A program made the translations under genes and the position numbers. DNA of 64,000 bases from positions 7,847 to 71,846 of the forward strand of contig DLRK01000102.1 in assembly GCA_002501065.1 (NCBI GenBank). Reading direction: 5' to 3'. The DNA is from Akkermansiaceae bacterium UBA7890. Its GTDB lineage: Bacteria > Verrucomicrobiota > Verrucomicrobiia > Verrucomicrobiales > Akkermansiaceae. Of the stretch, positions 1 to 8,523 are shown one piece after another. Positions within the stretch are counted from its first letter, which is position 1; each line of letters begins with the position of its first letter. The notes beneath the pieces are model-generated. The model was not told the DNA's origin. It saw only the letters and a program-made list of their open reading frames with translations, and ran no database searches.

Positions 1-737
1 ACGGTCGGCACTTTGCCGGGATTCACGCCCGTGCGAGGGTTGACATCGGTCTGGACGCCGTTGAAGACGCCCCGCTCAGCCGGGGAACCGAGCGAAGAGA
101 GGTCATAAACAATCAGTTCGCGGCCCTTGCCCGCATCGACGCTCTTACGAGCCAGGCGCGTTCCCAGGAGTTGCTCCATCATCTGCACCTCCATGCGAAT
201 CGCACTGGGATAGGCTTCATAGATTGCCGCCATAGGATGATGGTATTCCTCGATCCGCAGTCCATCCCGCGCTTCGTAGGTGCACTTGCTGAAACATCCT
301 TCCGACTCCCGCAATTCGGCGAGTTTGGTGGCCTTCTCAGCGAGGGAAGCAGCCCCCTTCATCATCTCACTCCAACGCTGGCGCTGATCTTCGAAGTGGT
401 GGAACAGCATCTTCTCCGGTGCGGATTCACCGTAAAGCTGCTTCACTCCCTGCAGCAGGTTGAGAGTGAGTGACGCGCCAGCCTGGGGGAATAGATCGTC
501 GCAGGCGTCGGTCAGACGATACAGCTTTTCGGGACGACCTACCTGTGTGCGAGGAACCCGCCACGTTTTAAGGTAGCCCTTCTTCTCCAGGTTGACGCAG
601 TGTTGCTTGACCCCCATATAGCTCATTTTGAGCTCTTTCGCCAATTCGGAGACGGCCATTCCATCCGATCGTTTCAGCGTTTCAAGGATCTCGGCGTATG
701 TTGGGCGTGCAATATCACGCAGTGCTTGTGAAAACAT
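1..737 (-). CDS. Winged-helix transcriptional regulator, SufR/COG2345-like (3' end outside window)
   Basis: About 245 codons are visible, starting at an ATG at 737 and running off the left edge without a stop. Residues 10-75 form a winged helix-turn-helix typical of DeoR/ArsR-like repressors (TYAEILETLKRSDGMAVSEL, then a VGRPEKLYRLT wing). The C-terminal half has the layout of COG2345 regulators, which often bind an Fe-S cluster. However, the two positions where those proteins carry cysteines read YHHP and YPSAIRME here, so the ligands appear to be lost. Two nearby cysteines remain (CFSKC around 149-153). The gene is divergent from the aminomutase at 850, and a palindrome at 763-776 lies in the shared promoter, which suggests autoregulation. 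A TAGGAGGA run at 752-759 (minus strand) is rather far from the ATG. Fold is fairly sure; ligand and targets are unknown. Confidence 0.8.
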   Translation of the reverse strand, partial: MFSQALRDIARPTYAEILETLKRSDGMAVSELAKELKMSYMGVKQHCVNLEKKGYLKTWRVPRTQVGRPEKLYRLTDACDDLFPQAGASLTLNLLQGVKQLYGESAPEKMLFHHFEDQRQRWSEMMKGAASLAEKATKLAELRESEGCFSKCTYEARDGLRIEEYHHPMAAIYEAYPSAIRMEVQMMEQLLGTRLARKSVDAGKGRELIVYDLSSLGSPAERGVFNGVQTDVNPRTGVNPGKVPT

Positions 738-762
738 GTGTTAAGACTCTATCCTCCTATAG

Positions 763-776
763 TTAAGATGCCTTAA
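763..776. promoter_or_regulatory. Perfect palindrome in divergent promoter, candidate operator
   Basis: TTAAG-ATGC-CTTAA is a perfect inverted repeat, and another TTAAG half-site sits at 741-745. It lies between the divergent regulator (start 737) and aminomutase (start 850). A dimeric winged-helix repressor could use it to control itself. The assignment is positional inference only. Confidence 0.3.
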
Positions 777-810
777 ACGTAAAGTTTTCCGTTTTTTTGT
801 CAACCGACTT

Positions 811-838
811 TTGACAAGACCCGCTTCTCCCGTAAATT
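811..838 (+). promoter_or_regulatory. Sigma-70-like promoter of the aminomutase gene
   Basis: TTGACA at 811-816 and TAAATT at 833-838 are 16 bases apart, a good match to a housekeeping promoter. Transcription would start near 845, only about five bases before the ATG at 850, so the mRNA would be almost leaderless. No Shine-Dalgarno sequence is visible before that ATG, which fits. Confidence 0.4.
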
Positions 839-849
839 CGGCCTCTCTG

Positions 850-2019
850 ATGGCCTCCTTTGACTACGACGCGGAAGTCAGATTCAGTTCTGCAGCTCCG
901 GGATACTGGTCTGGCCGGGATGTATCTCCCGGTCAGTGGGCTGACTACCGCTGGCACCTCAAAAACCGGGTGCAGAGGCTGGACCGGATTGAGGAGCACC
1001 TGGCGCTCAGCGAGGAAGAACGTTCGGGAATCCTGCTCACCGGGACCAAACTGGCCTCTGCGGTCACCCCCCACTATTTCAACCTGATTGAGGCAGACAA
1101 CCCCGGTTGCCCCATCCGCCGGCAGATTATCCCCCGGGTCGAGGAAACCTTTGCTGACTCTCATGAGATGACTGATCCCTGTGCGGAGGACAGCCACATG
1201 CCCGTTCCGGGACTGGTTCACCGCTATCCGGATCGAGTTCTCTTCCTGGTCACCGATCGCTGTGCTTCCTACTGTCGTTACTGCACCCGTTCGAGGGTGG
1301 TTTCGGGAGTGGGCGAGCAACATCTGGAGACGCAGTGGGAGGCAGCCTTCGACTACCTGGAGAACACCCCGGAGGTTCGGGATGTCCTCCTGTCCGGAGG
1401 AGACCCCCTGCTCCTCTCCGACGCCAGACTTGAACGCATCCTGTCCCGTTTGCGCAGCATCGAGCACATCCAGTTTGTGCGAATCGGAAGCCGGATGCCG
1501 ATCTTTCTTCCTCAGCGCATCACTCCGGAACTCTGCGAAATCCTGAGTCGACATCATCCTCTCTTCATTTCGATCCACTGCAACCATCCGCGCGAACTGA
1601 CTGCTGAGGTCCGGGAGGGCCTTGAACGCCTGGCCGATGCGGGGATCCCGCTCGGAAATCAATCCGTCCTCCTCCGGGGAGTGAACGACTGCGTGGAGAT
1701 TCAAAGGGCGCTGGTCCACAAGCTCCTTCTGTGTCGGGTGAAACCCTACTACCTGTACCAGTGTGACCTCATCAAAGGGTCTGCCCATCTCCGTACCCCG
1801 ATTCAGACTGGTCTCGAAATCATGGAGGGATTGCGTGGTCATACCACCGGTTACGCCATCCCCCAGTTCGTGATCGATGCTCCTGGCGGAGGCGGGAAGA
1901 TTCCCCTCAATCCGGACTACGTGGTCCGGAGTGATGAACGAAATACTCTCCTGCGTAATTACGAGGGAAAGGAGTTCCTTTATCCGGAAGCGCAGGAACT
2001 CGGCTCGTTGCTGATGTAG
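850..2019 (+). CDS. kamA: KamA-family radical SAM aminomutase (lysine 2,3-aminomutase-like)
   Basis: 389 residues. The radical SAM triad is C138-C142-C145 in RCASYCRYCTRSR, followed by SGGDPLLL, which binds S-adenosylmethionine. PGGGGK near 345-350 matches the family's PLP-binding region. Such enzymes move the alpha-amino group of lysine (or glutamate) to the beta carbon using a 5'-deoxyadenosyl radical, giving beta-lysine for catabolism or for an osmolyte. Length is close to lysine 2,3-aminomutase (about 416) and longer than EpmB (about 340). An in-frame TTG at 811 would add 13 residues, but it coincides with a promoter -35 box, so I chose the ATG at 850. The exact substrate cannot be told; no beta-lysine acetyltransferase is adjacent. 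Confidence 0.85.
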   Translation: MASFDYDAEVRFSSAAPGYWSGRDVSPGQWADYRWHLKNRVQRLDRIEEHLALSEEERSGILLTGTKLASAVTPHYFNLIEADNPGCPIRRQIIPRVEETFADSHEMTDPCAEDSHMPVPGLVHRYPDRVLFLVTDRCASYCRYCTRSRVVSGVGEQHLETQWEAAFDYLENTPEVRDVLLSGGDPLLLSDARLERILSRLRSIEHIQFVRIGSRMPIFLPQRITPELCEILSRHHPLFISIHCNHPRELTAEVREGLERLADAGIPLGNQSVLLRGVNDCVEIQRALVHKLLLCRVKPYYLYQCDLIKGSAHLRTPIQTGLEIMEGLRGHTTGYAIPQFVIDAPGGGGKIPLNPDYVVRSDERNTLLRNYEGKEFLYPEAQELGSLLM

Positions 2020-2270
2020 CGATCTGGGGCAGGTCGTTTAGGAAGACTCCAGCGAACCGAACTCGACCGGCAACGTCTTGTTCCCGCCCGGTCCCTGCAA
2101 TTGCATGATCTGCGGTCATCACGAGGGATTGGAGCAGGATTCCGCTTTCCCCGGGCAATGAACCCCGGGAGTCATCCCGGCAGGGCCTTCCGCAGGGCGG
2201 GTCTTTTGCCTTTCCAAACTATCCGGATGAGCTTATCATATCAAATAGCACGAACCGGCCCACCCTTCCT

Positions 2271-3179
2271 GTGAGTGATTTTGCCAAAGCCAAGATTGTC
2301 TTCGCCCTCGCCCTGATAGCAGTCCTGTTTGCGATCCACTCGGTGGTGCGGGACTTTGAAGATGCAGGGTTCTCCTTCTTCGGGACCGTTCTGCAGTTTC
2401 GGATGATTTATTTCCTCATGCTCGGGCTGCTGGGTTGCGTGATCTACTTCTACGCGATCGACTTCATCACGGACAATCCCCTCGGTCTCGCGCATCGCGT
2501 GGGAAATCTCTTTTACGCGATTTCCCTGCTCTTCCCCCCGGTCTTCGCCATCGTGGCGCTCTCCATCAAGGTGGCCGAAGGCGTGGTCTGGATTTCGAGT
2601 TCTCCTCTCGCGGGCGAGATCTCCAAGTTGGCCCTCACCTCGATTGCTGCCGGGGCAGGTCTTCTCATTGCCAAGCTGGCATCTGCACACATGAATCGCA
2701 GAGACCGGGCGGACAACGTGGATCGACTTGCTTTTCAGTCCAAGGCGCATCTTCAACGTGCAGAGGAACTCATGGATGCCGGGCATTATGATCTGGTGGC
2801 GCTTGAGGGCTACCGATGCATTGAAAGCGTTTTGCAGCGAACCCTCCTGGACGACGAGGTTCATGTCTCCAGCACCCGCTCCAATCAGCTTATTCCCATC
2901 GCGGCCCGTGCTGGCATCATTCCGGAAAACTGCGTGGGCATCTTCCACGAACTTCGTATCGCGAGAAATCGCGCTGTCCACAGTCGCGACGAGTTCACCG
3001 ATAAGGATGCGTCCTGGTTCCTCGACGCTACTCGCCGCATGGTCGGGACTGTCCGGGCGACACGGAAGAAGGAACAGGATGGGCAGTTTGCCGAAGTGGC
3101 ATCATCATTCGAGGAAAAGGAGAGACACGATTCGCCGCCCCAGCGGGAAGGAGACCCTGTCCCCATGCCCCAGAACTGA
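2271..3179 (+). CDS. Membrane protein with C-terminal HEPN-like domain
   Basis: 302 residues from a GTG start. The first 145 residues hold about four hydrophobic segments (roughly 7-27, 44-64, 78-100, 118-140). The soluble C-terminal half is helical and contains RNRAVH at 232-237, which fits the R-N-x3-H signature of HEPN domains, preceded by helices that include YRCIESVLQRTL. HEPN domains are often RNases in toxin-antitoxin or defence systems, but related DUF4145-like forms can be non-catalytic. No antitoxin-like MNT gene lies next to it. It ends directly against the stop of the convergent antiporter. Function unknown; membrane tethering of a HEPN-like domain is the notable point. Confidence 0.7.
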   Translation: MSDFAKAKIVFALALIAVLFAIHSVVRDFEDAGFSFFGTVLQFRMIYFLMLGLLGCVIYFYAIDFITDNPLGLAHRVGNLFYAISLLFPPVFAIVALSIKVAEGVVWISSSPLAGEISKLALTSIAAGAGLLIAKLASAHMNRRDRADNVDRLAFQSKAHLQRAEELMDAGHYDLVALEGYRCIESVLQRTLLDDEVHVSSTRSNQLIPIAARAGIIPENCVGIFHELRIARNRAVHSRDEFTDKDASWFLDATRRMVGTVRATRKKEQDGQFAEVASSFEEKERHDSPPQREGDPVPMPQN

Positions 3180-4190
3180 TCAGCGCAGGAGGAACCGAAG
3201 GATGTTCTCGAAAGATATGGGCCGGAAGACCAGGTAGCACACGTAACTCGCATACACGGCGAGCAGGAATGCTCCCTCTCCGCGCGCAAGGGTCCCCCGC
3301 CTCCAAAGGAAAGGAAAGAGCAGGACAGTAAGGGCCAGCATGACCCAGAGATCCCAGTCCTGCAGTGCAGGCGTGCGCGTCAGGGGGGAAACGGTAGCGG
3401 TCAATCCAACCACACACAGAATGTTGAAGAGGCAGGAACCCACCACATTGCCGATAATGATGGCCCCCTGCCTTCGCAGGGCGGCCACTACCGAGGTGGC
3501 AAGTTCCGGGAGAGAGGTCCCGAACGCCACCACGGTCAAGGCAATCGTAGCCTCGGAGACGCCGAATATCCGGGCAATGCTGCTACCACCGAACACCAGG
3601 CGATCTGCTCCGTAGACCAGGGCCGCCATCCCCAGCAGGACGAACCCGACGTCATAGAGTATCCTTCCTTCTCTCTTCGCTGGAGCGGCTTCCACCTTGT
3701 CGTCCGGGAGGGCATCGCGGGCAAGGGTTTGAGGTGTTCGCCGGGCTTGCCACAGGCTGAACCAGGTGTAGGTGATCACTCCCGCAAAGAGGATCAGGCC
3801 CTCCACCTGACCGATTTCATTATCGCGAAGCAACCAGAGGAAGACGGCGGAAATGGTCAACAGGATGGGCATTTCCCGCTTCAAGATCTGCGGGTGCACA
3901 AGCATGGGCCGGATGATCGCCCCCACACCGAGAATGAGGGCAATGTTGCAGATATTGGATCCCACCACGTTCCCCAGCGCCATGTCCCCCTTGCCCTTAA
4001 AGTTGGCCTGCAGACTCACAAGAAGTTCAGGAGCGCTGGTCCCGAAGGCCACCACCGTCAGACCCACCACGAGGGGCGCTATGCCCATCTTGAGGGAGAT
4101 CCCTCTCGCTCCCTTTACCAGCCATTCGCCTCCCAGGTAGAGGAGCATCAGACCAAGCAGGACCCAGAGAAAATCGATGAGAACGTGCAC
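3180..4190 (-). CDS. CaCA-family sodium/calcium antiporter (YrbG-like)
   Basis: 336 residues, GTG start. An inner-membrane exchanger with about ten transmembrane helices in two inverted repeats. Each repeat carries the ion-binding alpha motif: GTSAPELLVS with GNVVGSNICN in the first half and GTSLPELATS with GNVVGSCLFN in the second. The paired acidic residues in GTSxPEL coordinate the cations. It likely exchanges Na+ or K+ for Ca2+ across the cytoplasmic membrane. The stop codon abuts that of the convergent HEPN-like gene, and no operon partner is apparent. The family assignment is firm; ion specificity is not readable from sequence. Confidence 0.9.
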   Translation of the reverse strand: MHVLIDFLWVLLGLMLLYLGGEWLVKGARGISLKMGIAPLVVGLTVVAFGTSAPELLVSLQANFKGKGDMALGNVVGSNICNIALILGVGAIIRPMLVHPQILKREMPILLTISAVFLWLLRDNEIGQVEGLILFAGVITYTWFSLWQARRTPQTLARDALPDDKVEAAPAKREGRILYDVGFVLLGMAALVYGADRLVFGGSSIARIFGVSEATIALTVVAFGTSLPELATSVVAALRRQGAIIIGNVVGSCLFNILCVVGLTATVSPLTRTPALQDWDLWVMLALTVLLFPFLWRRGTLARGEGAFLLAVYASYVCYLVFRPISFENILRFLLR

Positions 4191-4285
4191 TCGGGGGGAG
4201 ACTGTCGCATCATTCTCGAAACTCGACTACAAAATCCCGGGCGAATTCCATTCCCCTCCCCGCGGAGACACGCTAATTCCCCGCC

Positions 4286-5392
4286 ATGTCACAGCATAGA
4301 ATTGCAATCCTTCCCGGCGATGGAATCGGCCCAGAAGTCATGGAAGAGGCCTGCAGGGTGCTTGAGGTGGTCGCTGCGCAATGCAGTTTCACCGTGAGTA
4401 GCGAGGAGTTTCTGGTGGGCGGCGCAGCCCTGGATGCCACCAGTAATTCAACGCCCTTGCCGGAGGAGACCCTGAAAGGATGCGAAGCCTCCGATGCCAT
4501 TCTCTTTGGCTCAGTGGGCGGGCCCAAGTGGGAAGGTCTCCCTCCCGACATCCAGCCGGAGCGCGGGGCGCTTCTCCCCCTGCGTAAGCATTTTGGCCTC
4601 TTTGCCAACCTGCGTCCGGGCGTGTGCCACCCCTCACTCATTGATGCCTCTCCGGTAAAAAACGAACTCATCCCGAACGGTTTCAACGTGTTATGCGTGC
4701 GGGAACTGACGGGAGGCATCTACTTTGGTTCCCCCAAGGAGCGACGGGAAGAAAATGGGGAGGAAATCGCAATAGACACCATGGTCTATCGCCGCAGTGA
4801 AATCGAACGCATTACCCACGTCGCCTTCCAGGCTGCCCGGGGGCGCAGAAAAAAGATTTGCTCAGTGGACAAGGCCAATGTCCTGCAGAACTCACGGCTC
4901 TGGCGCGAAACCGTCGAGGATGTGGCCAGAGAATATCCCGATGTCGAACTCTCCCATCTTTACGTTGATAACGCGGCCATGCAACTCATCCGCTACGCGC
5001 CCGATTACGACGTCATCGTGACGGGAAATCTCTTTGGTGACATCCTCTCTGACGAGATGGCCATGATCTCGGGATCCCTTGGGATGCTGCCCAGTGCCAG
5101 TCTCGGTGCATCTGGCGAAAGCGGCTGTAATTTCGGTCTCTACGAACCCAGTGGGGGCTCCGCTCCCGATATTGCCGGCCAGGGCATCGCCAACCCCATC
5201 GCCCAGATTCTCTCCCTGGCCATGCTTCTACGTCACTCTCTGGCCGAGACTGCTGCCGCCGACAGGATTGATGCCGCGGTAGAGAAGGCTATTGAAGACG
5301 GGTTCCGCACTGGTGATATTTTCAGCGGGCTGCAGGGAGAAAGACGGGTTGACACCGCCGAAATGGGAGCGGCCATCAGGGACAGGCTGTAA
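4286..5392 (+). CDS. leuB: 3-isopropylmalate dehydrogenase
   Basis: 368 residues, within the usual 350-370 range. It catalyses NAD-dependent oxidation and decarboxylation of 3-isopropylmalate to 2-oxoisocaproate in leucine synthesis, in the cytosol. Visible family features are the N-terminal IAILPGDGIGPEV nucleotide-fold start, the SVGGPKW region, RELTGGIYFG (substrate contacts), the metal-binding NLFGDILSDE and the NAD-binding EPSGGSAPDIAGQGIANP. The E. coli-type loop and complete termini suggest an intact enzyme. leuC and leuD are not adjacent, so the leucine genes are dispersed here. ATG start at 4286. Confidence 0.96.
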   Translation: MSQHRIAILPGDGIGPEVMEEACRVLEVVAAQCSFTVSSEEFLVGGAALDATSNSTPLPEETLKGCEASDAILFGSVGGPKWEGLPPDIQPERGALLPLRKHFGLFANLRPGVCHPSLIDASPVKNELIPNGFNVLCVRELTGGIYFGSPKERREENGEEIAIDTMVYRRSEIERITHVAFQAARGRRKKICSVDKANVLQNSRLWRETVEDVAREYPDVELSHLYVDNAAMQLIRYAPDYDVIVTGNLFGDILSDEMAMISGSLGMLPSASLGASGESGCNFGLYEPSGGSAPDIAGQGIANPIAQILSLAMLLRHSLAETAAADRIDAAVEKAIEDGFRTGDIFSGLQGERRVDTAEMGAAIRDRL

Positions 5393-5755
5393 AAATTTGT
5401 CCCGGTAAGCGCTTTCCGACTGAGGCGGCGTTCTCTGATGGATCTTTGCCCCCGCTTTCGGGATTTTCACCGATTGCCCGGAGCTTAATCCCTGATTGGC
5501 TTTGGCTCTGGAGCGGGATCCAGAGGCACTAAGTCACGCGATCCCGACGACAATCTTAGCGTAATCGCTCGAAAAACAGCGCAACACCGGGAACGAGGAC
5601 CTATTTTATTAACAAATCTAAAATATCTACTAGCCAAAAATATGGCCTCCGGGTATTTTCTAACGCGTCCCCTGCCCTTTTTAAAATCCGCTTGTGAGAT
5701 TGCCATGACTGCTGGAACCGAACACACCCACCGCCTCAGGCTGAAGGAGACTCAG
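5393..5755. other. Intergenic region with AT-rich promoter-like stretch
   Basis: This gap separates leuB from the coiled-coil gene. A small hairpin (CCCG, four-base loop, CGGG, then ATTTT) at 5451-5466 could be a weak terminator for leuB. Around 5600-5645 the sequence turns markedly AT-rich against the GC-rich background (for example CTAAAATATCTACTAG), as expected for a promoter of the downstream pair. I see no RNA gene or convincing small reading frame. Confidence 0.4.
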
Positions 5756-6334
5756 ATGAATCTGGGCCCTGACCCCCGCACCTCGTCCGAGAACGAAGAC
5801 TTTGAAGGGCAGTTGCGGGAGGCGCAACAACAGCTGGAGATGCTCCAGCAGCAACGGGAACAGTTGGAGCGTCAGAAGTGCGAGATGGATGAACTGAACC
5901 AGCAGAAAGAAGAATTCATCAACGGCCAGATCGAACTCACTGAACGTCTCTCCGGCTCAGTCACCACGATCGACCGTGAGCTTTTCGAACTACGCCAGGA
6001 ACTGGAGGATCTCGAGCAGACCAGACAGTCCTTCGCCGCCCATCTGACCCGTATCGAGAAGGTGGAACCCGAAGGCTGGCAACGCGAAGCATTCAATACT
6101 GAGTTAAGCCGGGCCCTCTGCATGCTGGAACAGGCCGAAGAGGAATTCGACAGCGCGGTATCTCACTTTGCCGGGGGACGGACCCGCGGGATTTTCGGAA
6201 ATCCTTCCTCCGGATCCAAGTTGCGAGGAGGAGCCGGAGGTGGCTTCGGGGCCAATTTGCGATCTGGGTTGGCCTACAACCTTCCTCTGCTCGTGCTGGG
6301 CACGCTGGCTCTTCTCATCCTCCTCTACAAGTAA
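5756..6334 (+). CDS. Tail-anchored coiled-coil protein, unknown function
   Basis: 192 residues from the ATG at 5756, chosen because AAGGAGA sits five bases upstream; earlier in-frame ATGs at 5642 and 5705 lack this. Residues 15-115 are rich in Q, E, L and R and look like a long coiled coil (for example LREAQQQLEMLQQQREQLER). A Gly-rich linker (LRGGAGGGFGANLRSG) follows, then a C-terminal hydrophobic segment ending in LLILLYK. There is no signal peptide, so the coiled coil should face the cytoplasm with the tail in the membrane. The stop overlaps the start of the next gene (TAATG), so the two are co-translated. I do not recognise the family. Confidence 0.75.
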   Translation: MNLGPDPRTSSENEDFEGQLREAQQQLEMLQQQREQLERQKCEMDELNQQKEEFINGQIELTERLSGSVTTIDRELFELRQELEDLEQTRQSFAAHLTRIEKVEPEGWQREAFNTELSRALCMLEQAEEEFDSAVSHFAGGRTRGIFGNPSSGSKLRGGAGGGFGANLRSGLAYNLPLLVLGTLALLILLYK

Positions 6335-6663
6335 TGGGTTTCTTCCGGAATAAACCGAAGATCAGCTGCCCCCTCAGTTCGCGGGAAGAGCAACTGCTCT
6401 CCCGCATCAGTGAGCTTGAGGAGTTCATAGAGGGGGCGCCTGAACGGATTCGGCAAGAAATGGAGGAGGAAATCACCACCATGCCCCCGCCGGATGACCT
6501 GGAGGACCGCCGCCGTGAACACAAATTCTACTCCCGGCTCAGTCGAGGAGAGATCCGCAATGAGCATCGTTGCCAGACCAAGAGCGCCTTTCTCTTTCTC
6601 CTGCTCGTCACGGCCATCCTGACGCTCTCGTTCTGGATTTATTCGGTTCTGCAAGCTGTCTAG
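6334..6663 (+). CDS. Small tail-anchored protein, partner of the upstream coiled-coil gene
   Basis: 109 residues. The ATG overlaps the stop codon of the preceding gene by one base, a sign of translational coupling. Residues 15-55 are charged and helical (EEQLLSRISELEEFIEGAPE), then comes a basic stretch, and residues 85-105 form one hydrophobic C-terminal helix (FLFLLLVTAILTLSFWIYSV). Its architecture repeats that of the upstream protein: short coiled coil, then tail anchor. The two may form a heteromeric membrane-bound scaffold, but this is inference. No known domain recognised. Confidence 0.7.
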   Translation: MGFFRNKPKISCPLSSREEQLLSRISELEEFIEGAPERIRQEMEEEITTMPPPDDLEDRRREHKFYSRLSRGEIRNEHRCQTKSAFLFLLLVTAILTLSFWIYSVLQAV

Positions 6664-6756
6664 AGCGTGTCGCATATGCCTGGATTGCCAGTTCCTGGTT
6701 ACATAAACGGTGAACTTTAACCTTTAAACCTTGAGCGATCTCTCGAACATCCGCGC

Positions 6757-7062
6757 GTGAGCGAGAGGCAGAGTGCGGCCCCGGAAATTGATGTCAGCTA
6801 TGTAGCTGGCTTGGCCCGACTGGATCTGACAGAGGAGGAAACTGCCCAGTTTCAGAAACAACTGGATGATATCCTGGCTTTTGTTGACACCCTCTCCGCG
6901 CTTGAAGTGGAAGGGGTGGAACCAACCGCACACCCCGCTCCGATCCTTGATTGCTACCGTGAAGATAAGACGGATAAAAGTCTCACCCGCGAGCAGTTCC
7001 TGCGCAATGCACCGGACGCAGCCCTGAATCAGGTGCGTGTTCCCAAGGTGGTGGATTCCTAG
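6757..7062 (+). CDS. gatC: Asp-tRNA(Asn)/Glu-tRNA(Gln) amidotransferase subunit C
   Basis: 101 residues from a GTG start. GatC is the small linker subunit that wraps GatA and GatB in the complex converting misacylated Glu-tRNA(Gln) or Asp-tRNA(Asn) to the correct amide form. Diagnostic parts are YVAGLARLDLTEEE, the helix FQKQLDDILAFVDTLSALEV, and GVEPTAHPAP followed by a C-terminal segment ending in VRVPKVV. Length matches the family (about 95-100). gatA starts 11 bases downstream; gatB is not in the window, which is common. Confidence 0.95.
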   Translation: MSERQSAAPEIDVSYVAGLARLDLTEEETAQFQKQLDDILAFVDTLSALEVEGVEPTAHPAPILDCYREDKTDKSLTREQFLRNAPDAALNQVRVPKVVDS

Positions 7063-7073
7063 TTTTTCATGTC

Positions 7074-8510
7074 GTGAACCTCGCCAGTAACAGCATTGCC
7101 ACCCTCCGGCGCATGCTCCTCGCGGGAGAGACGACTCCCCGCGAGATCGTGGAGTCAGTGGGCACTGCCATCTCCGCGCAGAACGAAACGATCGGCGGTT
7201 ACCTCAGTTCCGACTTCGAGAGAGCCCTCGTTGAGGCCGAGGCCGCTGACATTGCCAGGCCGCTCGGTGGGATTCCCATTGCCTTGAAGGACAATATCAA
7301 CGTGGAGGATCATCCATGCAGTTGTGCTTCCAGGTTCCTGGAAGGTGGCTATCTCTCGCCTTACGATGCTACCGTATCAGCCCGGCTCAAGGCAGCGGGT
7401 GCGGTCCTCTATGGGCGAACCAATCTCGATGAGTTTGCGATGGGATCATCGACCGAGAACTCTGCCCTCCAGTTGACCCGGAACCCTCATGATCACGACC
7501 GAATTCCAGGCGGGTCATCTGGTGGCTCCGCAGCAGTAGTGGCCTCGGACATGGCCGTCGCTGCGCTCGGGTCGGATACCGGGGGCTCCATCAGGCAGCC
7601 TGCCAGTCACTGTGGCGTGGTGGGACTGAAACCGTCCTATGGGCGCGTCTCCCGCTATGGGTTGGTGGCCTTTGCCTCCTCTCTCGACCAGATCGGCCCC
7701 CTGACCAAGACGGTGGAGGATGCCGCCCTCCTTCTTCAGGCCATCGCAGGTGGAGACAAACGGGATTCAACCTGTCTTGATGTGGAGGTGCCGGACTACA
7801 CTGCCGACCTCCAGCAGGGCGTGTCCGGGATGAAACTGGGGGTGCCCCGGGAGTATTTTGCAGACGAGGGTCTTGATCCGGCAGTGCGCGCACGGATCGA
7901 GGAAGCTCTTGGAAAACTTGAAGCAGAGGGCGCGGAGCTGATCGAGATTTCGCTGCCATCCACCTCATTTGCGGTTGCCACTTACTATATCCTGGCCCCG
8001 GCGGAGGCCTCGTCAAATCTCAACCGCTATGACGGCGTACGCTACGGTAATCGGGTCGACAACGGCGAAGGCGTAATCGCGATGTACCGCGGCAGTAGGG
8101 CCAGGGGTTTTGGTCCGGAGGTGAAGAGGCGCATTATTCTCGGCACCTATGTTCTCAGCTCCGGCTACAGTGGAAAATACTACCTCCGAGCCCAGAAGGC
8201 CCGCACTCTCATTCAGCAGGAGTATCAGCAGGCCTTCCAGCGGGTTGACGCCCTGGTCGGCCCCGTAAGCCCCACCCCGGCCCGCAGGATCGGGGAGTTC
8301 GCCGATACCCCCCTTCAGGACTATCTTGCCGATATCTACACCATCAGTGCAAACTTGGCCGGGATCTGCGGGCTCAGCGTTCCTTGTGGCACGGTGGAAC
8401 GGGAAGGCCGCGAACTGCCCGTCGGACTGCAGATTCTTGGCCCTCATCTTGCGGAAGGCGTAATCCTGCGCCTGGGTCGGGCGTGGGAGGTGATCCGGGA
8501 CGCGAAGTGA
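7074..8510 (+). CDS. gatA: Asp-tRNA(Asn)/Glu-tRNA(Gln) amidotransferase subunit A
   Basis: 478 residues, GTG start, the usual length. GatA is the amidase-signature glutaminase that releases ammonia from glutamine for GatB. The catalytic Ser-cisSer-Lys triad is readable as K72 (GIPIALKDNINV), S148 (PGGSSGGSAAVV) and S172 (GSDTGGSIRQPA), with the conserved spacing of 24 between the serines. It follows gatC by 11 bases, so the two form an operon. The gene ends 13 bases before the convergent plsC stop. No sign of damage. Confidence 0.97.
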   Translation: MNLASNSIATLRRMLLAGETTPREIVESVGTAISAQNETIGGYLSSDFERALVEAEAADIARPLGGIPIALKDNINVEDHPCSCASRFLEGGYLSPYDATVSARLKAAGAVLYGRTNLDEFAMGSSTENSALQLTRNPHDHDRIPGGSSGGSAAVVASDMAVAALGSDTGGSIRQPASHCGVVGLKPSYGRVSRYGLVAFASSLDQIGPLTKTVEDAALLLQAIAGGDKRDSTCLDVEVPDYTADLQQGVSGMKLGVPREYFADEGLDPAVRARIEEALGKLEAEGAELIEISLPSTSFAVATYYILAPAEASSNLNRYDGVRYGNRVDNGEGVIAMYRGSRARGFGPEVKRRIILGTYVLSSGYSGKYYLRAQKARTLIQQEYQQAFQRVDALVGPVSPTPARRIGEFADTPLQDYLADIYTISANLAGICGLSVPCGTVEREGRELPVGLQILGPHLAEGVILRLGRAWEVIRDAK

Positions 8511-8523
8511 TTCCGCTGCCGGG

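Noticed and set aside
763..1842. A 359-codon minus-strand frame over the aminomutase gene
   Set aside because: It is antisense to a gene with clear radical SAM motifs and has no recognisable domain; long open antisense frames are common in GC-rich DNA.
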